Positions 54,704 through 64,000 of a DNA stretch of 64,000 nt are shown here, in pieces. Numbering within the stretch: position 1 is the first letter of the stretch; each line of letters opens with the position of its first letter. Made by a program: the position numbers and the translations under genes. The notes beneath the pieces are model-generated. The model saw nothing but the letters and a program-made list of their open reading frames with translations, was not told the origin of the DNA and did not search any database. Origin of the DNA: Physcomitrium patens (Eukaryota > Streptophyta > Bryopsida > Funariales > Funariaceae); NCBI RefSeq assembly GCF_000002425.4, contig NC_037253.1, positions 1,889,421 through 1,953,420 of the forward strand, given 5' to 3'.

Positions 54704-56710
54704 TCATCTTGGTTTTGATGGATGTCGTTGATGAAAAACTTTGACTTTAGCTGATGCATTTGCTAGATTCCTGGATGGCTCCCATGTGCGCTCACTAATA
54801 TCATATCCGCACCAATGAACAAGATATTCCAGCTTATTTCGGCGCCGCCTTGAGTCTAATATCTCTTCCACCTCAAATTCTTCATTATTATCTACTTCTA
54901 TAGGAGGCGGTGGCATTTGTCTTCTTCCTTGTATATCCACTGTCTTATATGGTTCAAGAAGAGACACGTGGAATACAGGATGGATCTTCATTGACTCCGG
55001 TAGATGTAACCGATATGCAACTGGGTTGATCTGTTCAGAAACAGAAAAGGGGCCAAGCCTACGATAGTCCAATTTGTCACAAGGTCGAGTGGTCTTGATA
55101 TTGCGACGAAGTAGCCATACCTTATCACCCACGTTGAGTTGTGGTTGCTCTTTACGATATACATCTGCATTTATCTTTTGTCGTTCTTGAGCTTTCTTCA
55201 ACTGCGCCTTCATTATTGCATGTAACTCTGACAACCGATTTATCATATCTTCTGCTGCAGGATTATCAACTTTTGAAAAATCAAAAGTATCAAGTCGTGG
55301 ATGATAGCCATAATTAGCAAAGAAAGGTGTTTGTTGCGTGGAGGAATGTATCATATTATTATAAGCAAACTCTGCCAATGGCAGAAGGTTTGTCCAATCA
55401 TCTTGTTGGTAGTTGATGGTACACCTTAAATACTGTTCCAAGACTTGGTTTACGCGCTCTGTTTGTCCATCAGTTTGAGGATGGAAAGCTGAAGATAGCT
55501 TTATGTCCACTTTTAAAATCTTGAAAAGAGTCCTCCAGAATCTCGACACAAATTGAGTTCCCCTATCCGATATGATATCTTTAGGCAATCCATGATAGCG
55601 ATAGATATTATCAATGAAAAGCTTAGCTGTTTCTTCACCTGTGATAGATTTTGTACATGGCATAAAATGTGCCATCTTGGTGAAACGATCTACTATCACA
55701 AATATAGAATCATAAGATCTTGAGTTTGGAAGATCTGTGATGAAATCCATAGAAACAGAAGACCATGGTTGTTCTGGTATAGGTAATGGCTGAAGAAGTC
55801 CATAAGGTCGATGTTGAGGAATTTTTGATCTTGAACAAATATCACATGATTGTACAAAGTCTTTGACTGACTTCCACATTTGTGGCCACCAAAAATCTCT
55901 TGATATGAGTTCCAAAGTCTTATTATATCCAAAGTGCCCTGCTGCTGGAAAGTCATGACGTGCTTGAAGAACACGCAAACGTGCTTTTCCTTCTGGAACA
56001 TATAGGCGTCCTTCAAAATATAATAGATTATTCTTGAACTCAAACTTAGAAGAATCATGAGACTTGGAAGAATTATTCTCGATATCATGAACAAGAGGGT
56101 CTGAGGACATACTGGACTGGATTTGCTTGAGAAAAGTTGAATCAACAGTCAATGTTGATTTCACTGCTCGGAGATGAAATTGCTCCGGTTTCAAGAGGAC
56201 CGTTCTTTGTTGCTCAAAAGCTGCATCTCCTTCTTTTGGTGCAAAATAAGAACGTCTAGACAGGGCATCGAATAAACCTTGTTGTTTTCCTGGCCGATAA
56301 GTGATAATGAAGTCGAATCTTGACAAAGACATACTCCAACGAGCTTGACGACGATTCAACATGCGTGTTGACATGAAATACTCGAGGTTCTTGTGATCTG
56401 TATACACAATGACTGGACTAGAAGCACCTTCTAGATAATGACGCCATTCTTGAAAAGAATCCACGATTGCAAGAAGTTCTTTATCGTGGATCTCATAATT
56501 GATCTCGGCTGCTGAGAATTTTCTTGAATGAAAAGCTATCGGATGAAGTTTGTCATCTGTTCCCATTTGTGATAAAACTGCACCCAAGGCAAAATCCGAT
56601 GCGTCTGTTTCCATAAAAAATGCCTTGGAAAAGTCAACACGATATAAGACTGGTGCAGAGACAAACGATGTCTTCAAGGCTTCAAATGCTGCTTCCGCTT
56701 CTTGATTCCA
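54704..56710 (-). CDS. Copy C RNase H, integrase, chromodomain (pol part 2)
   Basis: Continues in frame from protease-RT beyond one TAA (56713-56711). About 668 codons are open up to the stop at 54704. RNase H: DASDFALGAVLSQ, YEIHDKELLAIVDSF, VYTDHKNLEYF. Integrase: zinc finger to CDICSRSK, catalytic MDFITDLP, SDRGTQFVSRFW and DGQTERVNQVLEQY all present. C-terminal GDKVWLLRRNIKT, VHPVFH-type VFHVSLLEPY, and chromodomain FEVEEILDSRRRRNKLEY / HWCGYDISERTWEPSRN. All catalytic residues appear intact. If translated, it needs readthrough of the TAA or an initiation downstream; no ATG sits near the beginning. Confidence 0.93.
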   Translation of the reverse strand, partial: WNQEAEAAFEALKTSFVSAPVLYRVDFSKAFFMETDASDFALGAVLSQMGTDDKLHPIAFHSRKFSAAEINYEIHDKELLAIVDSFQEWRHYLEGASSPVIVYTDHKNLEYFMSTRMLNRRQARWSMSLSRFDFIITYRPGKQQGLFDALSRRSYFAPKEGDAAFEQQRTVLLKPEQFHLRAVKSTLTVDSTFLKQIQSSMSSDPLVHDIENNSSKSHDSSKFEFKNNLLYFEGRLYVPEGKARLRVLQARHDFPAAGHFGYNKTLELISRDFWWPQMWKSVKDFVQSCDICSRSKIPQHRPYGLLQPLPIPEQPWSSVSMDFITDLPNSRSYDSIFVIVDRFTKMAHFMPCTKSITGEETAKLFIDNIYRYHGLPKDIISDRGTQFVSRFWRTLFKILKVDIKLSSAFHPQTDGQTERVNQVLEQYLRCTINYQQDDWTNLLPLAEFAYNNMIHSSTQQTPFFANYGYHPRLDTFDFSKVDNPAAEDMINRLSELHAIMKAQLKKAQERQKINADVYRKEQPQLNVGDKVWLLRRNIKTTRPCDKLDYRRLGPFSVSEQINPVAYRLHLPESMKIHPVFHVSLLEPYKTVDIQGRRQMPPPPIEVDNNEEFEVEEILDSRRRRNKLEYLVHWCGYDISERTWEPSRNLANASAKVKVFHQRHPSKPR

Positions 56711-58192
56711 TTAGAATTTATCTTTACTAGTCAAGCGTGTAAGTGGAGCTGCAACTCGTGAGAAGTCTTTGATGAAGATCCGATAGTAATTGGCAAATCC
56801 CAAGAAACATTGGACATCTCTTACAGTCTTTGGAATCTTCCAATCCATGATTGTTTGGACTTTCTTAGAATCCATCATAAGACCATCATTTGAAATGATG
56901 TATCCTAAAAAGTCAACTTGAGTAGTGTGAAATACACACTTTTCCATCTTGGCGTACAATCTTGCATCTCTGAGTTTTTGTAATACTTGACGAATATGTA
57001 TTTCATGTTCTTCAACATTCTTAGAATAAATCAGGATATCGTCTAGGTAGCAGACGACAAAATTATCTAAGAATTCACGAAATACATCATTCATGAGATG
57101 TTGAAAAGCAGCTGGTGCATTCGTGAGTCCAAAAGGCATGACATTATATTCAAAATGCCCGTACCTGGTCCGAAACGCAGTCTTCCATTCATCTCCTTCT
57201 TTGATCCGTACTAGATTATATGCTCCTCTTAGATCTATTTTTGTATAGATCTTAGCTTGATTTAACTGGTCAAGGAGTCCTGATATCAAAGGTAATCGAT
57301 ACCTGTTCTTGATTGTGATCTTGTTGAGTCCTCGATAGTCAACACACATTCGTAAAGATCCATCTTTTTTCTTTACGAATAGAATTGGAGCTCCTGCTGG
57401 AGATTTTGAATGGCGTATGAAATTCTTCGCTAAATTCTCGTCAATATATGTCTTGAGTTCAGCCAACTCATCTTGCGATAAACTGTAAATTGGTCCAAAT
57501 GGTGGCTGAGTTCCTTCCTTGAGATCGATTGAACAATCGTATGGGCGATGCTCAGGAAGAATATCTGCATTCTTTTTCTCAAAAACGTCTTGATAATCCT
57601 GATATTGACTTGGAATGCCACTTGAAGTCTTTACGCTTTCAGAAATAGGTGCAGCATAAATATCAAAAGTTGATCCTTCTTTTGCTGCGTGTATAAATGC
57701 TTTTGCACCTATAGGTGCGAGTTTTACTATACTAGAGTCATGGTTTTTTACTTGGTTAATAGAACTGTTACTAATGCTCTGAGGAAAATCAAGTTTACGA
57801 GAAATCCAATCTATTCGAGGATTATACTTTTCTAACCATGATAAGCCTAAAATTACTGGATTAGAGGGAGATCTAATTATATTAAAAATTACGCAACTAC
57901 TATGACCATTTATTACTACATCTACAGGAAGTGTTTCGTGAGTTACATCTCCAGAAGACAACGGACGACCATCTATGACTTCTACGTGTACAGGTTTAGT
58001 TTTTTGTATTAATGATATTCTATGACATCTAGCAAATTCTTCATCTAAAAAACAAGATGAGGCTCCTGAATCTACCAAGGCAGAGGCTTTGTAATTATTA
58101 GGTCCTAAACGCACATCTATTATAAAACAAGGAGATGGTTTTGAGGAGAGGATAGGACCTTTATTAGAAGTTGTACAAGATTCCAGCCGCAC
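56711..58192 (-). CDS. Copy C protease and reverse transcriptase (pol part 1)
   Basis: A 493-codon frame whose left-most codon on the listed boundary is GTG (58192); the real entry is probably by frameshift from gag, since the pol frame is -1 to gag and already open upstream. Protease: ALVDSGASSCFLDEEF and [79 protein letters not shown], catalytic [20 protein letters not shown]. It ends LTSKDKF then TAA. In copy A the matching codon is CAA. Copy B has the same TAA. Confidence 0.93.
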   Translation of the reverse strand: MRLESCTTSNKGPILSSKPSPCFIIDVRLGPNNYKASALVDSGASSCFLDEEFARCHRISLIQKTKPVHVEVIDGRPLSSGDVTHETLPVDVVINGHSSCVIFNIIRSPSNPVILGLSWLEKYNPRIDWISRKLDFPQSISNSSINQVKNHDSSIVKLAPIGAKAFIHAAKEGSTFDIYAAPISESVKTSSGIPSQYQDYQDVFEKKNADILPEHRPYDCSIDLKEGTQPPFGPIYSLSQDELAELKTYIDENLAKNFIRHSKSPAGAPILFVKKKDGSLRMCVDYRGLNKITIKNRYRLPLISGLLDQLNQAKIYTKIDLRGAYNLVRIKEGDEWKTAFRTRYGHFEYNVMPFGLTNAPAAFQHLMNDVFREFLDNFVVCYLDDILIYSKNVEEHEIHIRQVLQKLRDARLYAKMEKCVFHTTQVDFLGYIISNDGLMMDSKKVQTIMDWKIPKTVRDVQCFLGFANYYRIFIKDFSRVAAPLTRLTSKDKF

Positions 58193-58197
58193 GGTCC

Positions 58198-59205
58198 CTA
58201 TTGTAGCTGGACGTACTCGTTTTCCGACATACTGTCTTCTTTGACAGCCGTACTCCTCATTTTGTAGTTACGTCGCTTCTTTGGACAATGTTGAGCAGTG
58301 TGCTTAGGTTCTCCACAATATAAGCACAATCCTTCTTGTCGACGACGAGACTTTTCTTGCTCAGTAAGAGGTTTGAAACGTACCGCATCAATTTGCATAT
58401 CCTCTACTTCCGAAGGTATGTGTTGAGGAGACGTCGGTGTTGCCATTGAATTGTAGTAACGTTGAGGCCCACTTGTGCGACTCTCGGATCGAAATTCAAA
58501 AAGTCGATTGTCGCACTTCACAACAAAGTCAATTGCTTGACTCAATGTTTGAGGATCAGGTAAATTAAGCATCAATTTCTTTACCTCATATTGTAATCCG
58601 TCGAAAAATTGACTCACAAGTGCGGCATCATCCCACTTGATATCAGTTGCAAGTTGTCGAAATTGCGAAGCATATAATGTTACTGATCGATTGCCTTGTC
58701 GCAAAATACGGATCTTGTTGGTTGCAACACGAATTGCATCATGTTCTCCAAACATGGATCGAAACTCCGCCAAAAAAGCCTCGAGATTATCCAATATTAG
58801 ATCTCGTCGTTCAAGAAAAGATGAAAACCATGACAATGCTGAACCTGAAAGAAGTATACCAATGAATCTTACTTGTGACCCTGGAGTTGGATAGCTCTGG
58901 GGTTGAAGTTCAATCACTAGTTGGACCTGATTGATGAATCCTCGAAACTTGGATCTGGTACCATCAAACTTCTCGGGCAAGGCAACTCTCGGTTCTCTAA
59001 CACTCGAAGGGTATTCCATTCTGGGAGAAGGGACATGGTTTGGTGCAGATGTTGAAGCAGCCCCAATCATCTCTATATCTTCACTTCCTACCATTCTTGT
59101 TGCTCCTTGTGGTGGTAAATTGAGTTGATGCATCGCAAGCATTAACTCCCTCAATTGTTCTTGCATCTGTGCCATTGCACTCTTCATTTCAACAAGCTCT
59201 GCCAT
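58198..59205 (-). CDS. Copy C gag, intact, 335 aa
   Basis: I choose the ATG at 59205 (MAELVEMKSAMAQM), which aligns with copy B; the open frame extends 11 codons further without another good ATG. Residues 1-30 form a Met/Gln-rich coiled coil, 75-100 the capsid motif LPEKFDGTRSKFRGFINQ, 190-230 FRQLATDIKWDDAALVSQFF, 290-310 the zinc knuckle CLYCGEPKHTAQHC followed by KKRRNYKMRS. It would assemble virus-like particles and bind the RNA genome, as in the family. Stops with TAG at 58200-58198. Confidence 0.93.
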   Translation of the reverse strand: MAELVEMKSAMAQMQEQLRELMLAMHQLNLPPQGATRMVGSEDIEMIGAASTSAPNHVPSPRMEYPSSVREPRVALPEKFDGTRSKFRGFINQVQLVIELQPQSYPTPGSQVRFIGILLSGSALSWFSSFLERRDLILDNLEAFLAEFRSMFGEHDAIRVATNKIRILRQGNRSVTLYASQFRQLATDIKWDDAALVSQFFDGLQYEVKKLMLNLPDPQTLSQAIDFVVKCDNRLFEFRSESRTSGPQRYYNSMATPTSPQHIPSEVEDMQIDAVRFKPLTEQEKSRRRQEGLCLYCGEPKHTAQHCPKKRRNYKMRSTAVKEDSMSENEYVQLQ

Positions 59206-59417
59206 AGTAGCACTTAGAAAAGAGAAGATGTCTAACAACGCTCAAAATAAATAGAAGAGAGGAATTGATAACAAAGAAAATACTAAGAACAATATCAGTT
59301 TAAAAGAGGGTAATCCGCAACTTCTAATGCGCTTATGTCTTATCAAGAAAAAGAGGTAATCCACTCTTAATCAAGAAAAGACAAAGCTCTGATATTGTAA
59401 GTGTACTCTTGTCAATC
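59206..59417 (-). other. Copy C leader with displaced TATCAGAGC motif
   Basis: Minus strand: TATCAGAGC (plus 59386-59394) lies 23 nt from the LTR edge, followed by GAGTGGATTACC (about 59370-59355) and TTGCGGATTACCCTCTT (about 59323-59305). Confidence 0.65.
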
Positions 59418-59947
59418 TCTCAAGGACAAAGACTCGATGAGGAAAAATATACACCAAAAGGCTATCTCGATATAATAAGTCAAAATATAAACAAATAGGT
59501 ATATTAAAAGGAAACTGGAATGGCTATTGCCACAAGACAAGAAACTAAAGACTCTTGAACCAGGACTAGAAGCAAGAAAGGAGTTGACAAGAGTGAAGAG
59601 GGCTTCACTCTTGCCTCTATATATACTATCTAACTAGAAGCCACGTGGCGATGTTCTATAAGACCTCCAATATATGTTGACTTTCTAGGCCACATGCCTT
59701 TGCTTGCAAGGCAAGTTTTCTATGGATGGACCACGTAGTTAGCTTGTTCTTTAAGCTTCCAACATGCGTGGCACATGGCTAACTTGTTGACCAAGTTTCT
59801 AACCTAAAAGTCAACTATAGACTCCTATAAAGTCAAAGCAGCATCTATGAAGCTTCTAAGAAGCTTGTCTAGAAGATATAACACAATTAACCTACTTTTA
59901 CATACTTTTATCTATTCATATAGGTAATTATATGTATGTCCGTGACA
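59418..59947 (-). repeat. 5' LTR of copy C, 530 bp
   Basis: Minus strand ends TTTGTCCTTGAGA instead of GACA. G-box at 59640-59649 and TATA box at about 59617-59625. The 175 bp nearest gag differ from the other LTR of this element. Confidence 0.92.
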
Positions 59948-60255
59948 ATATATAAGAAACTTGTCTTGCAAATTAAAACATATGCTTTATAAAATGAACA
60001 CGTATTGGAGATCCTATAGAACATTGTCATATAGCTCCTTGTTAGATAGTAAATATAGAAGCAAGAGTAAAGCCTTCTTCATTGTTGTCATTGCTTTTTT
60101 AGTCCTTAGTCTTGTTTTAAGACTTTTTAATATTCTTGTCTTTAGCAATAGCCATTCTAGTTCAATATATTACTATCTTTGAGTGACTTTTTAATCTTTT
60201 TGAGTGATACAAGAGTGTATTGAGTTTTCTTTCTTTGAGATTCATGTCCTTGACA
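59948..60255 (+). repeat. Truncated D-subfamily LTR
   Basis: Blocks ATATAGAAGCAAGAGTAAAG, TCTTTAGCAATAGCCATTC, GAGTGATACAAGAGTGTATT and the end TTCATGTCCTTGACA match the LTR at 42781-43277; its first 200 bp are missing where copy C begins. Confidence 0.75.
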
Positions 60256-61009
60256 CATCCTTTCCTATGACCTAGAAGAAGCCATGATCTAATTTGCGAC
60301 TTAAATTCAATTCTTTTCCAAGTTCTTTTGAGATACTTGTCACATAGTCTTATATGATTTTTGGTAATTGATTGTCTTCCACAATATATGCTATTATGAC
60401 TTTCTTTTAAAAATAATCCATTTCTTTTGGTACTTTGGCCTCGTTTAATATCACCCAAACAACACATTTTGTTAGTATGAAATCTTTTTTGCTACAAAAA
60501 AATCTTTTAGAAAGGATCTTAGTTGGTGATGCTCGCATGGGATGGATATCTATGAGCCGCTCCATTTGTGCAATAGTAGCAACCAATTCAAATTCCAATT
60601 ATTCTTTCTTAGATCTATTCTTCTTGTACTACACCTTCAATGTTGTAAGAGACAGGGATGCATGTGTCAACTTGCTTTTTAGTATCACAGCATAGGTCGT
60701 GGTTATCGTCATGTTGTCTCCTCACACTATTACAATCCCACTACAAATGGTACTATAGGCACTATGACTCACTTTAGTGCAACCTCCACTGCTAGGCTCA
60801 ACTAAAACCCTAATCCTAAAAAAGTCCTATCCTCAATTGATATCTTACTTGCTTAAATTATTGTATATAAATTTATCAAATCCTAACACAATGTGCCAGG
60901 GTATTGAGCATTGGACCTCGCAATCGCTCGCAGGCCAGATATGTGGTATTACACATCCTCGCAGTAATCCAAGCGCCAGTGAGGAGGAGCTTGCCGGATC
61001 TTTCCCGTT
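60256..61009. other. Unidentified transition DNA
   Basis: Minus-strand open stretches at 60162-60467 and 60407-60598 (101 and 63 codons) may be pieces of one decayed frame, but I recognise no family. A more GC-rich block at 60885-61000 precedes a T-rich run. No intact gene supported. Confidence 0.35.
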
Positions 61010-61051
61010 TTTTTTTTTTTTGTTTTGTTTTGTTTTGGTTTTTTTTTTTTC
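61006..61051. repeat. T-rich run with TTTTG units
   Basis: T run, four TTTTG units, second T run; marks the change to GC-rich host DNA. Confidence 0.9.
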
Positions 61052-62150
61052 CATTTATGCACCTACTGCATATATGCTGAAATGCTTAAGTTATCTGAAA
61101 TGGGTTGTCTACCTTACGCACAGCAAAGGAGCCCCATCACCATCAGCCGGCGTGCATGCGCTCAATGGATACAACACAGAGATGTCGGTGTGACAGCAAC
61201 ACTGAAATTGAGCACTGCTGAGGAGATTGAAGGCCAAGCGGTGGAGCTACTCCTTGACAACGACCAGGATTCGTCCGCAAGACGCAGATACCCGGACAGA
61301 AGTGTTCGTCATCGGGTTGCTCCGCATCTGCGTTCGCAACTGTGTTCGCAACGGCATCGCAATGCGGCACTGCAGTAGATGAGTGTGTTCATGAACCATT
61401 GGAAATCGTGAATGGCGACATCCGCGAGACATCAGTGAACGTGAGCCGTCTGCGATGCTTTCGCGGCCTCCTGTCCCGACCCCTCCGACGTCTATCTGGA
61501 CATGCCCTGATGCCGTGAGTGGGTTGGGGTCGAAACTGGGCATGAAGCTTCTGGTCGAGTATATTTTGCTTGGGTGTTGGGGGATCGTTCGCTTTGTTTC
61601 ATTGGACAGCTGTTAATAGACAAGCCTGCCGAGCACGGCATTGACAGTGGGGCCCACCTTCATGAACAACGCAAGGGTCCTGCAGCTCTCGAGACCTCGA
61701 GAACTTATTCGAGATCCTGGGATCCACCATGAAAGTGCGACACAAGGAATTCGTTCCGTGGTGACGGCGCAGCGATTTCGTGAGGTATATTAGGAGGGGT
61801 GGGAGAGAGTGGTGGAGTAGAGTCAGCGTAGGGATTGAAATTGGATACGGTTCGTGTTGCGCCTATTCGCGCTGCTGTCTGAGTTGCATGACGGGGAACG
61901 TGACGTGGGGAGGACCTGGTGTCGCATCAGCCGCTTGTTTGAATAGGACCTTGTGTCGTTGGGATTAGCGTGGGCGGGAATTGAGAGCGCAGGCGTGAGA
62001 ATTGCGGTAAGCTTCGGAGCGGGGACGGTCGTGATTGCAGGTAGAAGAGGTTGTAGAGGATTTCTTGAGAGGCTCGTAAAAGAGGGAGAGAGAGAGGGAG
62101 CAGAAGAGAGTTGAAGAGCGTGAGAGCTGGATTGAGGTGGTTGTGGAGCG
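61052..62150 (+). promoter_or_regulatory. Upstream region and likely 5' UTR of the copper ATPase gene
   Basis: GC-rich DNA with no convincing coding region; open stretches on both strands reflect base composition. A GA-rich stretch (about 62081-62118, GAGGGAGAGAGAGAGGGAG) lies 30-70 bp before the start codon at 62151, a common feature of plant 5' UTRs. A weak TATATTAGG at about 61786 could be a core promoter, but the transcript start cannot be fixed by eye. Confidence 0.4.
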
Positions 62151-64000
62151 ATGCAGTCGCTGATGAAAGTTGTGCTTGCACCTCGAACGGGGTCGGCGAC
62201 GGAGAGCGAGAGGAGAAAGAAGAAGAAGGAGGATGTTTTGCTGGAGCGCAGTTTGTCGTCTTCAACTCGGTATCCGTCAATGCCGCGGTACCCGCTGTCG
62301 CCCTTGCATGGCGAAGTTGACGTCTCGGAGATTCGCAAAGCAAATTTGAAGGTCTGTAATGCAACCCTCACAAAGTGCGGGTTTAGCAGCGGCATTGAAA
62401 CGCCGGAGTGGCGTGGTTGTGGAGTTGTTTTGGAGTGATTTTCTTGCCTTCTTGTTTACGCCATATCTGGGCAGGTTATCGCCCGGCCTGGGAGGAGGGG
62501 AGATCTCTGTTGTGAGTCCCTGTTAAATTCCAGTAGGAACGGTCGTGGTGAAAGTGCTTGGCGCTGGAATAAGTCGGGGATTTCGCGAGAAAAGCAGTGA
62601 TGAGCACTTGAACATGAGAGCGATGAATGGGAGCAGAATTCCTCAAAGGTCTGTTGCATAGGAGAACCCCAGGGGCCGAAAGCGGATCGTGCTAGCAACG
62701 TTTAGCGGCGCCGCTCGACTTTCTGATCCAGTGGTAGAACGTGCGTGGGGCTGGTTCAAATGGGACATGTGTGGTTTGGCAATTGATTCCACGGGGTCGT
62801 CATTTCATATGTATGTGTTGATTGGGTGTACAGGTTACAGGGATGGAGTGCGCAGCGTGTGCGGGGTCCATCGAGAAAGCCGTGAAGAGGTTGCCCGGCA
62901 TCGAGGAAGCAACGGTGTCAGTATTGCAGAACCGGGCTCAAGTTGTGTACAGGCCCGCCTTCGTACAGGTACAATTCCTCCCACTCCGTGTTGTTCAGAA
63001 TTCCGTCGGGACCGGTGAAGCGGGGATCGTTCGCGCAGCACGCGGTGCAATGCGGACGGCAAGAAGATGCTTGTAGCAATGTTGTAGGAAACGACTTGAA
63101 AGGTGTGCAGTGAGGGGTGCTCCAAAACTTTGCATGTGGTGAGAGGGTCAATTTAGCAATCCGCCAGATGGACCGTGGCAGCTAGGAGCTCAGAAGTAAG
63201 ATGGATGTGGGCAGCGGTGGAATTGGAAGGCATTGAATCTTACACGGGGAAAGTGGAATCCAGGAGGAAAGCATTCGGGAGGCGATCGAGGACGCGGGGT
63301 TCGAGGCGGAAGCAATTGTGGACGATGCCGGTCAACGGAGCGGGAGCATCAGCCGTTTTCGTATCAAGGGCATGACGTGCACCTCTTGCTCAAACTCCAT
63401 AGAGTCTTCGCTGAAAAAGCTGGATGGAGTGCAAAAGGCCGTAGTAGCCCTCGCCACGGAGGAGTGCGAGGTGAGGCACGATGCTGGAGTGATTTCTCAC
63501 GTCCAGCTTGCCGCCGCCATAGATGACCTGGGTTACGAGGCCGAGCTTCTGATCGCAGGTGAAGAGACGAACAGAATCCGTCTGCAGCTGGAAGGCGTGA
63601 CGGCTGCAGCGGACTTCCAGCTCGTGAAAGAGATGCTGGTGGCTCTGTCCGGCGTGACATCGGTGGATTTGGATTTCAGCAATGCGATGGTCACAGTATC
63701 GTACGAGCCCGACAGGGCTGGGCCGAGGACTTTCATAGAGACCATCGAGCAGGCGGGAGTTTTCACAGCGAAGTTGGAGGCACCTCGTGGTCGTGGGAGT
63801 CACGACAGGGGCTTGGAGATCCAGCACCACAAGAAGTACTTCCTTTGGAGCTTGGTGTTCACGGTCCCAGTGTTCTTTTTGTCCATGGTGTTTATGTACA
63901 TACCAGGCATTATGGAGGGTCTGGAGCACGGCAGGCTGAACGGCTTGTCGATCGGAGCTTTGCTGCGGTGGATTCTTGCGACTCCGGTGCAGTTCGTATC
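62151..64000 (+). CDS. Copper-transporting P1B-type ATPase, HMA5/RAN1-like, 5' part (three exons)
   Basis: Exons 62151-62351, 62834-62968 and 63264-64000 (continues beyond the window); introns 482 and 295 bp with GT...AG ends, all phase 0, give 357 residues so far. Residues 1-64 are a Ser/Lys/Pro-rich N-terminus. The first heavy-metal domain starts VTGMECAACAGS (Cys73, Cys76), the second has IKGMTCTSCSNS (Cys151, Cys154). The third domain-like repeat (about 224-293) lacks the C-x2-C, as is known for the plant copper ATPases. The first membrane helix is about YFLWSLVFTVPVFFLSMVFM. The family pumps Cu(I) across a membrane with ATP: RAN1/HMA7 in the endomembrane system, HMA5 in roots. Which of the two this is cannot be told from the N-terminus. 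The catalytic DKTGT and CPC parts lie outside the window. Confidence 0.92.

Larger units (their letters stand above)
53615..59947 (-). mobile_element. Ty3/gypsy family A copy C, best preserved (6.33 kb)
   Basis: Two LTRs of 530 bp each (53615-54144, 59418-59947). Minus-strand order: leader, gag 346 codons open, protease-RT 493 codons open, a single TAA, RNase H-integrase-chromodomain 657 codons open, extra ORF 140 codons open, purine tract. Flanks TTATC (53610-53614) and ATATA (59948-59952) do not match, so no target duplication is visible. The two LTRs are nearly identical over about 355 bp but clearly different in the remaining 175 bp. Confidence 0.95.

Noticed and set aside
58637-58894. 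Plus-strand open stretches over copy C gag (also 58647-58865, 58931-59128, 50073-50354)
   Set aside because: Antisense shadows of gag, without start context or domains.
60162-60467. 101-codon minus-strand ORF as a host gene
   Set aside because: Overlaps LTR sequence at its left end and shows no recognisable domain.
62835-63125. Minus-strand ORFs of 77-190 codons over 61.8-63.9 kb
   Set aside because: GC-rich antisense frames opposite the copper ATPase exons and 5' region.
1-64000. tRNA or rRNA genes
   Set aside because: No cloverleaf arms, A/B boxes with acceptor pairing, or rRNA core motifs were noticed by eye; a tRNAscan run would settle it.

Overview
The window is nuclear DNA of a land plant. 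The evidence is a plant-type copper P-type ATPase gene with spliceosomal introns at the right edge, a decayed plant-type acylamino-acid-releasing enzyme copy, and layers of Ty3/gypsy chromodomain, Ty1/copia and Tc1/mariner elements in AT-rich DNA. GC-rich exons inside very AT-rich, repeat-packed DNA would fit a seed-free plant (bryophyte or lycophyte), but I cannot fix the species. Nothing bacterial, organellar or CRISPR-like is visible.

Layout. 1-3.9 kb: a scrap of one Ty3 element (+) joined to a 5'-half copy (-) of a second Ty3 family, here called family A (LTR about 561 or 530 bp). 3.9-8.2 kb: a decayed Ty1/copia element (+). 8.2-11.9 kb: AT-rich DNA with a precise 59-bp tandem repeat. 11.9-19.1 kb: a Tc1/mariner-like element of about 1.28 kb with terminal inverted repeats, split by a complete Ty3 element of a second family, here called family H (321-bp LTRs rich in heat-shock-element motifs). 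19.1-22 kb: AT-rich, empty. 22-26.3 kb: a more GC-rich island holding an intronless, internally deleted acylamino-acid-releasing enzyme pseudogene. 26.3-45 kb: strongly decayed family A relatives in both orientations, a rearranged family H solo LTR, inserted unclassified repeats and an array of about 187 bp units. 45.0-51.4 kb: complete family A copy B (-) with identical 5-bp target duplications, nested in an older LTR. 52.3-53.6 kb: older family A fragment (+). 53.6-59.9 kb: complete family A copy C (-), the best preserved. 60-62 kb: fragment and promoter-side DNA. 62.15-64.0 kb: first three exons of the copper ATPase, running off the window.

How the parts relate. Families A and H have unrelated LTRs. 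They share domain order (gag with zinc knuckle, protease, RT, RNase H, integrase, chromodomain), a leader motif, a displaced primer-site-like motif, and an extra sense ORF of about 120-140 residues between pol and the 3' LTR. That ORF is visible in five copies and keeps a 141-codon frame in three of them. It is the best candidate here for something undescribed. Other leads are the heat-shock-element-packed LTR, a stop codon shared by copies B and C at the RT/RNase H junction, and mosaic LTRs on copy C. Homology calls come from reading motifs by eye; no database search was run.
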